64,000 bases of DNA from Luteimonas abyssi (lineage in GTDB: Bacteria > Pseudomonadota > Gammaproteobacteria > Xanthomonadales > Xanthomonadaceae), in assembly GCF_001482195.1 (NCBI RefSeq), contig NZ_KQ759763.1:1089321-1153320 (forward strand), written 5' to 3'. The stretch's first letter is position 1, and every line of letters starts with the position of its first letter. Of the stretch, positions 1-9,187 are shown in pieces. The notes under the pieces are model-generated. The model searched no databases. It saw only the letters and a list, made by a program, of their open reading frames with translations, and was not told the origin of the DNA. A program made the position numbers and the translations under genes.

Positions 1-35
1 GGGGGGGGGGGGGGGGGGGGGGGGGGGGGTGGGGG
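1..35. other. Homopolymer G run at window edge
   Basis: The first 29 bases are all G, followed by one T and five more G. Nothing else in the window approaches this. It abuts the edge of the sequence, so a contig-end or gap-filling artefact (poly-G read tails) is the simplest reading; a true G-tract with quadruplex potential cannot be excluded from sequence alone. Confidence 0.85.
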
Positions 36-49
36 CGCGGCAGAGGAGC

Positions 50-149
50 CCCTCATCCGCCCCTGCGGGGCACCTTCTCCCGCAGGCGGAAGAAGGGAAT
101 CAGCCGCGGCATGTCTGGGGCACCTTCTCCCGCGAGCGGGCGAAGGGAA
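50..149 (+). repeat. Palindromic intergenic repeat, composite copy
   Basis: Two hairpin modules lie in tandem. The first (50-99) has a small GC hairpin followed by the long imperfect hairpin CCTTCTCCCGC/GCGGaAGAAGG. A linker containing ggcatgtctgg leads to a second hairpin (118-149, ttctcccgcgagcgggcgaa). The same order of parts recurs at 9188-9285. It sits directly upstream of the metallopeptidase gene and belongs to the family also seen at 9188-9450, 29703-29750, 47513-47560 and 52621-52644. Confidence 0.8.
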
Positions 150-174
150 CCGGCCCGCACCTGACGAACACGAC

Positions 175-714
175 ATGACCGCCGACGTGCCCGCCACCGC
201 CCTCAAGTATCTCGGCGGCTATCCGCCCGAGGTGCTGGCACGCGTGCGTGCGCTCATCGCGCAGGATCGCCTGGGCGCCGTGTTGGCCGCGAAGTACCGT
301 GATGTCCACGCCGTGCGCAACGACGGCCAGCTCTACACCTATGTCCAAGCGCTCAAGGAGCGCCACATGCGCAAGGCCGCGCCATTGGGCAAGGTGCTCT
401 ACGACGGCAAGCTGCAGGTGCTCAAGCACGCGCTGGGCACTCACACCACCATCTCCCGCGTGCAGGGCGGCCGGCTCAAGGCCAGCCGCGAGATCCGCAT
501 CGCGAGCGTCTTCCGCGACGCGCCGGCGGACTTCCTGCGCATGATCGTGGTCCACGAGCTGGCGCACATGAAGGAGGCCGACCACAACAAGGCGTTCTAT
601 CAGCTGTGTACCCACATGGCGCCGGACTACCACCAGTTGGAGTTCGACCTGCGGCTGTGGCTGACGCAGCTGGATCTGGCGCGTACAGCCTCGTCTCCAA
701 TGCCCCCCGGTTGA
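175..714 (+). CDS. YgjP-like M48-type metallopeptidase domain protein
   Basis: A 179-residue protein of the YgjP/WLM (DUF45) type, predicted cytoplasmic zinc metallopeptidase; the substrate of this family is not established. The zinc motif HELAH is at residues 127-131 (VVHELAHMKEADHNKAFY), and the following D/H-rich stretch resembles the family's third-ligand region. The N-terminal part is all soluble, with no signal peptide or membrane segment. The ATG at 175 is the only good start, but no clear Shine-Dalgarno precedes it; the palindromic repeat ends 25 bp upstream. Family assignment rests on the HELAH context. Confidence 0.8.
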   Translation: MTADVPATALKYLGGYPPEVLARVRALIAQDRLGAVLAAKYRDVHAVRNDGQLYTYVQALKERHMRKAAPLGKVLYDGKLQVLKHALGTHTTISRVQGGRLKASREIRIASVFRDAPADFLRMIVVHELAHMKEADHNKAFYQLCTHMAPDYHQLEFDLRLWLTQLDLARTASSPMPPG

Positions 715-822
715 AGTCCCGTCGCCCATCCGTCGCGTCGCATCGCAAATCGCAACGTACGCGCTGCGCCACGAAAACCGCCGCCCTGCCGTCATCACCC
801 TGGCCGCGCGGGCCAGGTGGCA

Positions 823-1722
823 TCACTCGATCCGGCGCCAGGCCCGCCCGTCGAACGCGAGGATGTCGTCCTCACCGACGGACCAGAGCACGCCATCGGC
901 GCTGCTGAGGCTGTGGCAACTGCGAGGGATGAGGTCGCCGCCCATGTCGACCAGTTCCAGTCGATCGTCGTGCAGCCGGTACAGCGCATGCCCGGTGGCG
1001 ACGTAGAGCGTGCCGTCGAACCATTCCATATCCCGCAGATCGGCGTCGGTCGCCGCCTGGTCGACGATCGCCCAGCCCTCGTGCCAGCCGCGTATGAGCA
1101 GGCCCTGCAGGCCGCAGGCGTACACCCAGCCGTCGCCTGCGCAGACGACCCGCGTGAGCAGGCGGTCGGTGGGGCTGTCGCAGCGCGTCCAGGCCCGGCC
1201 GTCGCCGTGCCAGATCTCGCCGTGCCAGCCGACCGCGTAGACATCCTGCTCGCTGTAGCCGTGGATGGATTCGAACCCGAACACGACGTCCGGTGCGGGT
1301 TGGTCGGGCATGTCGCCGTGCAGCGCGACCCAGTGCCCCGGCTGCTCGCGCTTGAACACCTGGCGGTCCATGCCGCACACGTAGGCGAAGCCGCCGATGT
1401 TGCGTATCTCGCGCGGGGTGCCCGGGCTCACCCCGGGGCCGGCGATGTATTCGTCGTAGTCGTCGTTGTTGCCCATCACGCGAACGCAGCCGTTCTCGCC
1501 CAGCGCGATGGCCTGGTCCTTGGGGGTCTGGGTGATGCAGACCGAGTGCGCCGCCCAGCGGCCGATGTCGTACATGCCCCACCCGCCGTCATCCCAGGCG
1601 TAGAACGCGGTATGCGGCAGGCCATCGGCCTGGAGATCGGGATCGATGCACAGGACGTAGGCGAGGTCGGCATAGCGCACGGCGCCGCTGCGGTAGCGAT
1701 AGCCGATGTCCTTGAACTGCAT
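823..1722 (-). CDS. Unrecognised protein with propeller-like W/G-rich repeats
   Basis: A 299-residue protein that I do not recognise. I prefer the internal ATG at 1722 because AGGAG lies 9 bases before it, while the 52 codons further upstream read as Arg/Pro/Ala-rich non-coding sequence. The body contains repeated blocks of the form DVYAVGWHGEIWHGDGRAW, WVYACGLQGLLIRG, TLYVATGHALYRL and VLWSVGEDDILAFDGRAW. These look like beta-propeller blades, each strand ending in a small residue and followed by W or L. No signal peptide or membrane helix is evident. The propeller fold is an inference. Confidence 0.65.
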   Translation of the reverse strand: MQFKDIGYRYRSGAVRYADLAYVLCIDPDLQADGLPHTAFYAWDDGGWGMYDIGRWAAHSVCITQTPKDQAIALGENGCVRVMGNNDDYDEYIAGPGVSPGTPREIRNIGGFAYVCGMDRQVFKREQPGHWVALHGDMPDQPAPDVVFGFESIHGYSEQDVYAVGWHGEIWHGDGRAWTRCDSPTDRLLTRVVCAGDGWVYACGLQGLLIRGWHEGWAIVDQAATDADLRDMEWFDGTLYVATGHALYRLHDDRLELVDMGGDLIPRSCHSLSSADGVLWSVGEDDILAFDGRAWRRIE

Positions 1723-2091
1723 GAGGCAGTGCTCCTTGGGGCCGGGGTGCGGTGTCGCGCGTCGCGCGGTGGCCCGGCAGGCATCGCGCGACAGGCGGCG
1801 GCAGAGGTGGTGATACGGCGCTGCCGGTGTCGCCGGCTCGCAGGCGCATGGCGCACGTCGGCAGGCCGGGGTCGGCATGGTACCCCGGCCCGTGTGGTCG
1901 GTTCCCTAGCCATGCGCGATGCGTCACGCACCCCGGCGATGCCGATGCGAGCCGCCGTGGCCGCGTGCGTGCGCATGCGCGCGTAACGCTACGAAACGAG
2001 CAGGGGCAACGCGAGAGGGCGCCCGAAGGCGCCCTCTGCACATGTCGCGGATCTCCGCGCGATCGCGCCCGGTGCGCGATTCGCGCCGGCC
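1723..2091. other. Intergenic region between two minus-strand genes
   Basis: About 370 bases without a credible gene; translations in all frames are Arg/Ala/Pro-rich. It holds the terminator-like hairpin at 2014-2037 below dcp and the ribosome binding site of the downstream protein (around 1732-1736). I see no other structure. Confidence 0.6.
2014..2037. terminator. Hairpin terminator after dcp
   Basis: A perfect 10-bp stem AGAGGGCGCC/GGCGCCCTCT with loop CGAA, 55 bases beyond the dcp stop codon. There is no long T-run on the minus strand, so its termination strength is uncertain, but the stem and position are typical. Confidence 0.65.
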
Positions 2092-4245
2092 TCACTTCAG
2101 CCCACGATGCTCCAGCAGCGGCTCCACGCTCGGGTCCTGGCCGCGGAACGCACGGTAGGCCTCGGCCAGATCGCGCGAGTGGCCGATGGAGAGGATCTGC
2201 TCGCGGAAGATCTGGCCGTTCTCGCGGGTGAGTCCGCCGTTCTCGCGGAACCACTGGAAGGCATCGTGGTCGAGCACTTCCGCGCCGAAGTAGGCGTAGT
2301 AGCCCGCGCCGTAGCCGCCGCCCCAGATGTGATTGAAGTAGCTGGTGCGATAGCGCGGCGGCACTGCGGGCAAGGCGACGGCGTACTTCTCCAGCGACTG
2401 CCGCTCGAACGCATCCACGTCCTGCTTCGCGTCGCCCGCGGGCAGGGTGTGCCAGGCGAGGTCCAGCAGCGCGGCCGAGAGATACTCCGTGGTGGCGTAG
2501 CCCTGGTTGAAGGTGCGCGCCTTGACGATCTTGTCCACGAGTTCCTGCGGCATCGCCTCGCCGGTCCCGTGGTGCTTGGCGTAGTTGGCGAAGACCTCGG
2601 GGTCCAAGGCCCAGTGCTCGTTGAACTGCGACGGAAACTCCACGAAATCGCGCGGCACATTGGTGCCGGCCAGGCTCGGGTAGCGGGTGTCGGAGAAGAA
2701 CCCGTGCAGTGCGTGCCCGTACTCGTGGAAGAGGGTGATCACCTCGTCCCAGCTCAGCAGCGCAGGTTGCCCGGCTGCGGGCTTGGTGAAGTTCTCCACG
2801 TTGTAGACCACCGGGATGGTGCCGGTGAGTCCGTCCTGCTCGACGAAATTGCCCATCCACGCGCCGCCCTGCTTGCTGTCGCGCTTGAACGGATCGAGAT
2901 AGAACAGCGCGATCTGCGTGCCGTCGGCGTCCTTGATGTCGAACACGCGCACGTCGGGGTGATACACGGGAAGATCGGTGCGCTCGGTCGCGGTGATGCC
3001 GTACAGCTGCTGGGCGGCGAAGAACACGCCGTCCTTGAGCACGCGGTCCAGCTCGAAGTACGGGCGGATCTGCGCCTCGTCCAGGTCGAACTCGGCCTGG
3101 CGCACCTGTTCGGCGTAGAAATCCCAATCCGCAGCACCCGCGGTGAAGCCGCCGCCCTGCGCATCCACCACACCCTGGATCTTGGCCAGCTCCGCGCGCG
3201 CGCGCGCCGTGGCCGCCGGCACGGTATCGGTGAGCAGCTTCAGCGCCACGTCGGGCGTGCCGGCCATCTGGTCGGCGATGCTGTAGGCGGCGTAGTTGGG
3301 AAAGCCCAGCAACTGCGCCTTGCGCGCGCGCAACTCGGCCAGGCGCTGCACGGTGGCGCGGGTGTCGTTGCCATCGCCACGTTCGGCGCGGCCGGTGGAG
3401 GCGGCCAGCACCTCCTCGCGCAGCGTGCGGTCGGTCAACGACGCCAGCACCGGCTGCTGGGTGGTGTTGAGCAGCGGGAGCAACCACTGGCCCTCGCGAC
3501 CGGCGGCCTTGGCGGCATCGGCTGCCGAAGCGATCGCCGCGTCGTCCAGCCCGTCCAGCCGCGCCACGTCGGTCACGAACACGCCACCGGCATTGCCGGC
3601 CGCCAGCAGTTTGTTGCCGAACGCCGTGGACAGCGAGGATTCCTCGGCGTTGAGCTTGCGCAGCTCCGCCTTGTCCGTGTCGGACAGCAGGGCGCCGGCG
3701 CGTTCGAAGTCCCGGTAGGTGTGCTCCACCAGCGTGGTCTGTTCAGGGCTGAGATCCAGCCCGGCGCGTTCGTCGTGGATGGCTTTCACCCGCGCGAACA
3801 GCGCCGGGTCCAGGTGCACGGCATCGCTGTGCTCGGCAAGCTTCGGCGCCAGCGTTTCCTCGGCGGCCTGCAGGGTGTCGTTGGTGTGGGCGGAGGTGAG
3901 CGCGAAGAACACGCTGGTGGCGCGGGTGAGCAGTTCGCCGCTGCGCTCCAGCGCCTCGATGGTGTTCTCGAAGGTGGCCGGTTCCGGGTTGTCGGCGATC
4001 TGCCGCACCTCGGCCAGGTGCTGCCGCATGCCCTCCTCGATGGCCGGCTGATAGTTGCCATCGGACAACTTGTCGAACGGCGGTGCCTGGAACGGCAGCG
4101 TGCTGGCGGCGAGCAGGGCGTTCTCGGCCGCGGCGGCCGGGGCGGTTGTGTCGGTAGCGGGCATGGTGGATCCGGAATCGGGGCGCTCGCCGCAGGCGGC
4201 CAGCGCCAGGGCGATCGCGGAGGACAGGACGAGCGTGCGCAGCAT
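2092..4245 (-). CDS. dcp: Peptidyl-dipeptidase Dcp (M3 family), lipoprotein form
   Basis: A 717-residue M3 zinc metallopeptidase that removes C-terminal dipeptides from peptides. The motif LFHEYGHALHGFFSDTRYP carries HExxH. The following TNVPRDFVEFPSQFNEHW matches Dcp rather than oligopeptidase A. The N-terminus MLRTLVLSSAIALALAAC is a lipoprotein signal with lipobox LAAC, so the enzyme should be membrane-anchored on the periplasmic side. GGGAG precedes the ATG at 4245. The frame is open further upstream, but that part is low-complexity Pro/Ala/Arg. Monocistronic, with a hairpin beyond the stop. Confidence 0.93.
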   Translation of the reverse strand: MLRTLVLSSAIALALAACGERPDSGSTMPATDTTAPAAAAENALLAASTLPFQAPPFDKLSDGNYQPAIEEGMRQHLAEVRQIADNPEPATFENTIEALERSGELLTRATSVFFALTSAHTNDTLQAAEETLAPKLAEHSDAVHLDPALFARVKAIHDERAGLDLSPEQTTLVEHTYRDFERAGALLSDTDKAELRKLNAEESSLSTAFGNKLLAAGNAGGVFVTDVARLDGLDDAAIASAADAAKAAGREGQWLLPLLNTTQQPVLASLTDRTLREEVLAASTGRAERGDGNDTRATVQRLAELRARKAQLLGFPNYAAYSIADQMAGTPDVALKLLTDTVPAATARARAELAKIQGVVDAQGGGFTAGAADWDFYAEQVRQAEFDLDEAQIRPYFELDRVLKDGVFFAAQQLYGITATERTDLPVYHPDVRVFDIKDADGTQIALFYLDPFKRDSKQGGAWMGNFVEQDGLTGTIPVVYNVENFTKPAAGQPALLSWDEVITLFHEYGHALHGFFSDTRYPSLAGTNVPRDFVEFPSQFNEHWALDPEVFANYAKHHGTGEAMPQELVDKIVKARTFNQGYATTEYLSAALLDLAWHTLPAGDAKQDVDAFERQSLEKYAVALPAVPPRYRTSYFNHIWGGGYGAGYYAYFGAEVLDHDAFQWFRENGGLTRENGQIFREQILSIGHSRDLAEAYRAFRGQDPSVEPLLEHRGLK

Positions 4246-4716
4246 GGGGCAACTCCCGTAAAGGCAACACGAAAGCACGGCCGCGGTCGGCCGGACCGCC
4301 TGCGGCACAGGCCGCGGGGCGGAGCAGGGGCATCGGCGGGCTGGCGCGGGCCGGGCGGGCGATGGGCGGGCCGTCGCAGGCGGGCGGGCACGGGCGGGCC
4401 GATGGCGCATCGTGCGCGATGGGACGGGGCCGGGCAATGAGGGAATCGGGCGTGTTCGTTGAGGAGGCGCGGGCACCGTCTACATGGACAAGAGCGAGCA
4501 CTACTCCGGCGAAATCGTGCCGCCGAGTCCCTGACACGGCAAGCGGGAGGACATCGGCCCCTGGCGCGACCGAGTCGGGCCGCGGTCGTTGAATGGTGAG
4601 GACGACCGCGGCGGGATCGTGCCACGCCGCATTCACCACGCCTTGGCGTGCGATGGCCGATGGTGCCGGAACGGTCGCCCCTGCGCGATCCGCGCCCGTC
4701 GCCGACGAGATCTCCC
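4246..4716. other. Divergent intergenic region
   Basis: About 470 bases between dcp and the divergent membrane-protein gene. The part at about 4330-4410 is built of repeated gggcggg units (simple-sequence bias). I see no plausible gene here, and promoters for both flanking genes should lie in it, but none is clear enough to mark. Confidence 0.5.
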
Positions 4717-5160
4717 ATGAGCACCTATCCCGTTCCCGCGCAGCCGCCGTACCGGTCGCTGCATCCGCTGCACCTGTTGCTGGTGAGCAGCGCGTTCCCG
4801 TTGTTCCTCGGTGCGTTGCTGGCCGACATCGCCTACGCGCAGACCTACGAGATCCAGTGGACGAACTTCGCGTCCTGGCTGCTGGTGGGGGCGATGGTGT
4901 TCGCGGTACCGGCGCTGGTCTGGGGGCTGGTGTCGCTGGCGCTGCCCACCGCGCGCACTCCGCTGCGGTTCTGGTACGTGGGCCTGCTGGCGCTGACGTG
5001 CGTGCTGGGATTCGTCAATTGTCTGGTGCACGCGATGGATGCCTGGCAGAAGATGCCGCAGGCGCTGGTGTGGTCGGTGGTCTGCGTGCTGACGATCGCG
5101 GCCACGGTGTGGTTCGCACTGGGCGGCACCTTGCGTCGTCGCCGGGAGGTGGTGGCATGA
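4717..5160 (+). CDS. DUF2231-type four-helix membrane protein
   Basis: A 147-residue integral membrane protein. Four hydrophobic segments are visible, roughly residues 20-42, 52-75, 86-107 and 117-138, with a basic tail (RRRREVVA). The arrangement and the gene pairing fit DUF2231, often found beside periplasmic sugar/sorbosone dehydrogenase-like proteins; its biochemical role is not known to me. Its stop codon overlaps the start of the next gene by ATGA, so the two are almost certainly translated together. The start at 4717 is chosen because the upstream frame is not protein-like. Confidence 0.8.
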   Translation: MSTYPVPAQPPYRSLHPLHLLLVSSAFPLFLGALLADIAYAQTYEIQWTNFASWLLVGAMVFAVPALVWGLVSLALPTARTPLRFWYVGLLALTCVLGFVNCLVHAMDAWQKMPQALVWSVVCVLTIAATVWFALGGTLRRRREVVA

Positions 5161-6566
5161 ACGTTCCGAACGCCCGACGCTCGAAGGCGACATTCCTCAC
5201 ACGTGCGCTGGTGCCCGCGCTGGCCCTGGCCCTGGCCGCCTGCGGCAGCGCACCCGACGAGACCTACGTCGGGACGTCGCCGGATCTGCCGCGGCCGCAG
5301 CGCGGCTTGTTCCCGACACTGAAGGTGTCGCTGCCGGCCGAGTGGGGCGACGAGCTGCCGCAGGTGCCGGAGGGCTACGAGATCACCGCCATCGCCGACA
5401 ACCTGCTGATCCCGCGGCAGATGCTGGTGCTGCCCAACGGCGACATCCTGGTGGCCGAAGGCCGCGGCGGCCGCGCACCGAAGCTGACCCCCAAGGACAT
5501 CATCGCCGGCGTCATCAAGGCGCGCGGCAACACGCAGGTGGAGAGCGGCGACAGGCTCACCCTGCTGCGCGACGCCGACGGCGACGGCACCTACGAGGGC
5601 CGTTCGGTGTTCGCCGACAACCTGGATGCGCCGTACGGGCTCGCCTATCACGACGGCTCGATCTACGTGGCCACGCAGGATGCCCTGCTGCGCTTCGCCT
5701 ACACCGAAGGCGCGGTGAACGCGGCCGGTGCGCCGCAGGAGATCACCCGCTTGCCGTCGGCGGTGAACCACCATTGGACCAAGGCGCTGACCATCAGCGC
5801 CGACGGCCGCTACCTGTTCGTCGGTATCGGTTCGGACAGCAACATCACCGAGCGTGGCCTGGCGATCGAGGAGAACCGCGCCATGGTCTGGCAGGTGGAT
5901 GCGCAGACGGGCTTCCACCGTGTATTCGCCACCGGCTTGCGCAACCCCACCGCGCTGGCGATGCAGCCGGGTATGGACCAGTTGTGGGCGGTGGTGAACG
6001 AGCGCGACGAGATCGGCGACGAACTGGTGCCCGACTATCTCACCAGCGTGCGTCCGGGCGGCTTCTACGGCTGGCCGTACAGCTATTGGGGCAGCCACGT
6101 GGACGAACGCGTGCGACCGCAGAAGCCGGAGCTGGTGGCGCGCGCGATCACCCCGGATTACGCGCTGGGCTCGCACGTGGCCGCGCTGGGAGTGGCGTTC
6201 TCCACCCCGGCGATGGGTGCGGAGTTCGCCAATGGCGTGTTCGTCGGCCAGCATGGCAGCTGGAACCGCAATCCGCCGGTAGGCTACAAGGTCTCGTTCG
6301 TGCCGTTCCGCGACGGTCGGCCGGCGGGCGAGGCGATCGACTTCGCCACCGGCTTCCTGGGCGCCGACGGCAAGGCCCGCGGTCGTCCGGTCGGTGTCAC
6401 CGTGGACCCGCGAGGCGCGCTGCTGGTGGCCGACGATCTCGCCAACACGATCTGGCGGATCGTGCCGACCGGAGCCGCGGGGGCCGCGTCTTCGCCCGCG
6501 CCGGGCACGACGCCGGCACCAGCGCCCGATGCATCCGCCCCGGTGGACGAGCCACCCGCCGGTTGA
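5157..6566 (+). CDS. Sorbosone dehydrogenase-family (PQQ-type) lipoprotein
   Basis: A 469-residue secreted protein with a lipoprotein signal (LALALAAC, Cys near residue 25) followed by a six-bladed propeller of the soluble glucose/sorbosone dehydrogenase type. Family features include LIPRQMLVLPNGDILVAEGRGG, LDAPYGLAYHDGSIYVATQ, FATGLRNPTALAMQP, GGFYGWPYSYWG and FVGQHGSWNRNPPVGYKV. Such proteins oxidise sugars or aldoses with PQQ, but many members are uncharacterised and the substrate here is unknown. The C-terminus is a Pro/Ala-rich tail. Translationally coupled to the upstream DUF2231 gene. Confidence 0.85.
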   Translation: MNVPNARRSKATFLTRALVPALALALAACGSAPDETYVGTSPDLPRPQRGLFPTLKVSLPAEWGDELPQVPEGYEITAIADNLLIPRQMLVLPNGDILVAEGRGGRAPKLTPKDIIAGVIKARGNTQVESGDRLTLLRDADGDGTYEGRSVFADNLDAPYGLAYHDGSIYVATQDALLRFAYTEGAVNAAGAPQEITRLPSAVNHHWTKALTISADGRYLFVGIGSDSNITERGLAIEENRAMVWQVDAQTGFHRVFATGLRNPTALAMQPGMDQLWAVVNERDEIGDELVPDYLTSVRPGGFYGWPYSYWGSHVDERVRPQKPELVARAITPDYALGSHVAALGVAFSTPAMGAEFANGVFVGQHGSWNRNPPVGYKVSFVPFRDGRPAGEAIDFATGFLGADGKARGRPVGVTVDPRGALLVADDLANTIWRIVPTGAAGAASSPAPGTTPAPAPDASAPVDEPPAG

Positions 6567-6790
6567 TCCCGGCGGGCTGGCGGATCGGTGGCGCGAGCGT
6601 CGCCGATCCCCTGTAGGAGAGAACCGCGGACGATGTCGCCGATCGCGCCCGTGGCAGACTTTCGCCATGGCGAGATCCCCCGATAGCCGGCCGAAGATGC
6701 CGACCCCTTCCTGCGGGCATCTCACGTCAGCCCGGTCGCGCGCGCTGTCCCGCCGGCCGATGCGCTGCGTTGCGGCCGGGACCATCTAGC

Positions 6791-8122
6791 GTGACAGCCG
6801 CCGAGACGTCGACCCGCCGCGCCGTATTGCGCGACGCGTGGCCGATCATCCTGGCCAATGCGGCCGTGCCCATGCTGGGGCTGGTGGACACCGCGGTGAT
6901 GGGGCACTTCGGCACCACCGCCGATCTCGGCGCACTGGCGCTGGGGGCGTTGCTGTTCAATTTCGTGTACTGGAGTTTCGGCTTCCTGCGCATGGGCACG
7001 ACCGGTTTCGTGGCCCAGGCTGCGGGCGCGGGCGACGAGCCGGAGGTGCGGGCGACGCTTGCACGCGGCATGCTGCTGGCGACCGGTCTGGGCCTGGCGT
7101 TGCTGGTGTTGCAGTGGCCGCTGGCACGGGCGTACTTCGGCCTGATGGACGGCAGCGCGGCGGTACAGTCGGCGGCGGCGGAGTACTTCCATGCGCGCAT
7201 CTGGGGCGCGCCGGCGGCACTGGGACTTTATGCCATCAGCGGCTTGCTGATCGGGCTGGGCCGCAGCCGCGAACTGCTGACGGTGCAACTGCTGCTCAAC
7301 GGCCTCAATGCGGCGCTCGACGTGTGGTTCGCCGGCGGACTCGGGCTGGGCGCGCGCGGCATCGGGCTGGGTACGGCGATCGCGGAATGGACGACGTTGG
7401 GCGTGGCGGGTGCGGTGGCGTGGCGTGTGTTGCGTGCACGCCATACCGATGCCGCGCCGTTCCTGGCCTGGGCGCGCATCGTCGATGCCGCGCGCCTGCG
7501 GAAGATGCTGGCGACCAACGGCGACATCCTCGTGCGCACGCTGTGCCTGCTGTTCGCGTTCGCATGGTTCGCCAAGACGGGGGCCGGCTTCGGCGATGCG
7601 CCGCTGGCGGCGAACCATCTGCTGCTGCAGCTGGTGGCGTTCAGCGCGTTCTTCCTGGATGGCTTCGCCTTCGTGGCGGAAGCGCGCGTGGGCGTGGCCT
7701 GGGGCGCGCGCGACCGGGCGCGGTTCGGCCGGGCGGTGCGGCTGACCAGCGAGCTCGCCGCCGGTGCGGCGCTGCTGCTGGCGTCGGCGATCCTCGTGCT
7801 GGGCGATGCGGCAGTGGCGGTGCTGACCTCGCTGCCGGACGTGCGCGCGCTGGCCACGGCGTTCCTGCCGTGGGCGGCGCTGTACGTGCTGCTGTCGGTG
7901 GCGGCGTTCCAGCTCGACGGGGTGTTCATCGGCACCACCCAGACCCGCGCGATGCGGCAGGCGGGGCTGTTGTCGCTCGGCGTGTTCCTGCTGGCGGCCT
8001 GGCCGGCCACTGCGCTGTGGGGCAACCACGGTCTGTGGGCGGCGTTCGTGCTGTTCGTGGTGGCGCGGGCGGTGGCGCTGCTGCCGCATTACCGGCGGAT
8101 GCGGGATCGACTGAATGCGTAG
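6791..8122 (+). CDS. MATE-family efflux transporter (DinF-like)
   Basis: A 443-residue polytopic protein with about twelve hydrophobic segments. The opening motif AWPIILANAAVPMLGLVDTAVMGHFG is the hallmark of the DinF branch of MATE antiporters, which export cationic drugs or metabolites using Na+ or H+ gradients. I use GTG at 6791 as the start; a TTG seven codons upstream is possible and neither has a strong Shine-Dalgarno. It is convergent with the next gene. The substrate cannot be told from sequence. Confidence 0.87.
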   Translation: MTAAETSTRRAVLRDAWPIILANAAVPMLGLVDTAVMGHFGTTADLGALALGALLFNFVYWSFGFLRMGTTGFVAQAAGAGDEPEVRATLARGMLLATGLGLALLVLQWPLARAYFGLMDGSAAVQSAAAEYFHARIWGAPAALGLYAISGLLIGLGRSRELLTVQLLLNGLNAALDVWFAGGLGLGARGIGLGTAIAEWTTLGVAGAVAWRVLRARHTDAAPFLAWARIVDAARLRKMLATNGDILVRTLCLLFAFAWFAKTGAGFGDAPLAANHLLLQLVAFSAFFLDGFAFVAEARVGVAWGARDRARFGRAVRLTSELAAGAALLLASAILVLGDAAVAVLTSLPDVRALATAFLPWAALYVLLSVAAFQLDGVFIGTTQTRAMRQAGLLSLGVFLLAAWPATALWGNHGLWAAFVLFVVARAVALLPHYRRMRDRLNA

Positions 8123-8263
8123 GTGACAGGGCGGCCGCGCCCGACGGCGTGCCGCCGCATGCCATGCCCCTGTGCACCGAGGCGGAAATGGCGCAGATCA
8201 TGGATTCGCTGCGTGTCGGCCGGTCGCGATGGTGCCCCTGCTGCGCGACGCTTCGCGACGGGG

Positions 8264-8959
8264 CTACTGCCGGGCACCGACTGTCGGGCCGGACGCGTCG
8301 GGGGCGCGGAAGGTCACGTTGCCGTCGGCGTCGCGGATCTCGATGGCCGCGTCGCCCGCAGCGTCCACGCGCAGGACGATGCGGTCGCGGCCTTCGCGGT
8401 CGGCCAGCAGGACCTCGGCGTCCTGGCCCGGTACCTGCAGCTTGATCCGGCGCCGGTCCTTGCCGTCGAGAGGCGTCTCGCCTTCCGGCGGGTATTCGGA
8501 GAAGTAGGTGCCGGCGGTACCGGTGCCGTCCGGGGCGACCCGGCGGAAGGTGGCGATGGCCTCGCCGCGGCCGTGGTCCCAGTCGATGGTGCGCAAGGTC
8601 AGCGAGCCTTGCTGCTCGGAGGCACCGGTCCCGTAGCCGCCCTGCTCCTCGCCGTCGGCGTCGTAGACGATCAGGCCGGCGAACGGGAAGTTGCGGGTGC
8701 CCTCGGCGGCGCCGTCGCGCGCCTCGGCCATGGGGCCCGGCGTGCGGGCCGCATTGGTGAGCACCGCGCGATACAGGCCATCCGGTTCCACGATGTTGAT
8801 CCGTTCGGCGGTGATGGTGCCGAAGCGGGCGTCGCCCGGCGGCGAGACGGCGCCGGAGAGCAGTGCGGCGCCACCGCCGATCGCGACCAGGGCGAGCCCG
8901 AACTTCAGTCTGCGCACGTCGCGTCGCAGCGCGTTGATCGTGACGGTCGGATCGGTCAT
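8264..8959 (-). CDS. Unrecognised membrane-anchored protein
   Basis: A 231-residue protein that I do not recognise. The start at 8959 is supported by GAGGTG six bases upstream. Residues about 17-37 (FGLALVAIGGGAALLSGAV) form one N-terminal membrane segment or uncleaved signal. The remainder is predicted outside the cytoplasm. It has repeated short beta-strand blocks ending in R or D, for example ARFGTITAERINIVEPDGLYRAVLTN, LTLRTIDWDH, IATFRRVAPDG and RIVLRVDAAGDAAIEIRDADG. The last block resembles the first, suggesting an internally repeated beta-helix or sheet; this is inference. Confidence 0.7.
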   Translation of the reverse strand: MTDPTVTINALRRDVRRLKFGLALVAIGGGAALLSGAVSPPGDARFGTITAERINIVEPDGLYRAVLTNAARTPGPMAEARDGAAEGTRNFPFAGLIVYDADGEEQGGYGTGASEQQGSLTLRTIDWDHGRGEAIATFRRVAPDGTGTAGTYFSEYPPEGETPLDGKDRRRIKLQVPGQDAEVLLADREGRDRIVLRVDAAGDAAIEIRDADGNVTFRAPDASGPTVGARQ

Positions 8960-9187
8960 GCGGCACCTCGGCATCGGGCGGAGCCCTGAATCTAGACAGG
9001 CCCGGTCAAGAGCGCATGAATCTGGAGCACCGCCAGGCCTGGACCCGCCGGGCGGGCCGGCCCGATGCGGGGCGGCGGATGGCGCTGTCGCCGCGGAGCG
9101 GTGTGCGGCGGGTGGGCAGGCACGTGTGGGGACAGAAAATGGCGAAGTGGCCATCAGCGACCCGGCATGGCCCTCCGGGCAGGGGCT

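Noticed and set aside
8123-8263. Possible short gene after the MATE transporter (MPLCTEAEMAQIMDSLRVGR...)
   Set aside because: It has no ribosome site, runs into low-quality sequence, and overlaps the end of the convergent gene; there is no recognisable family.
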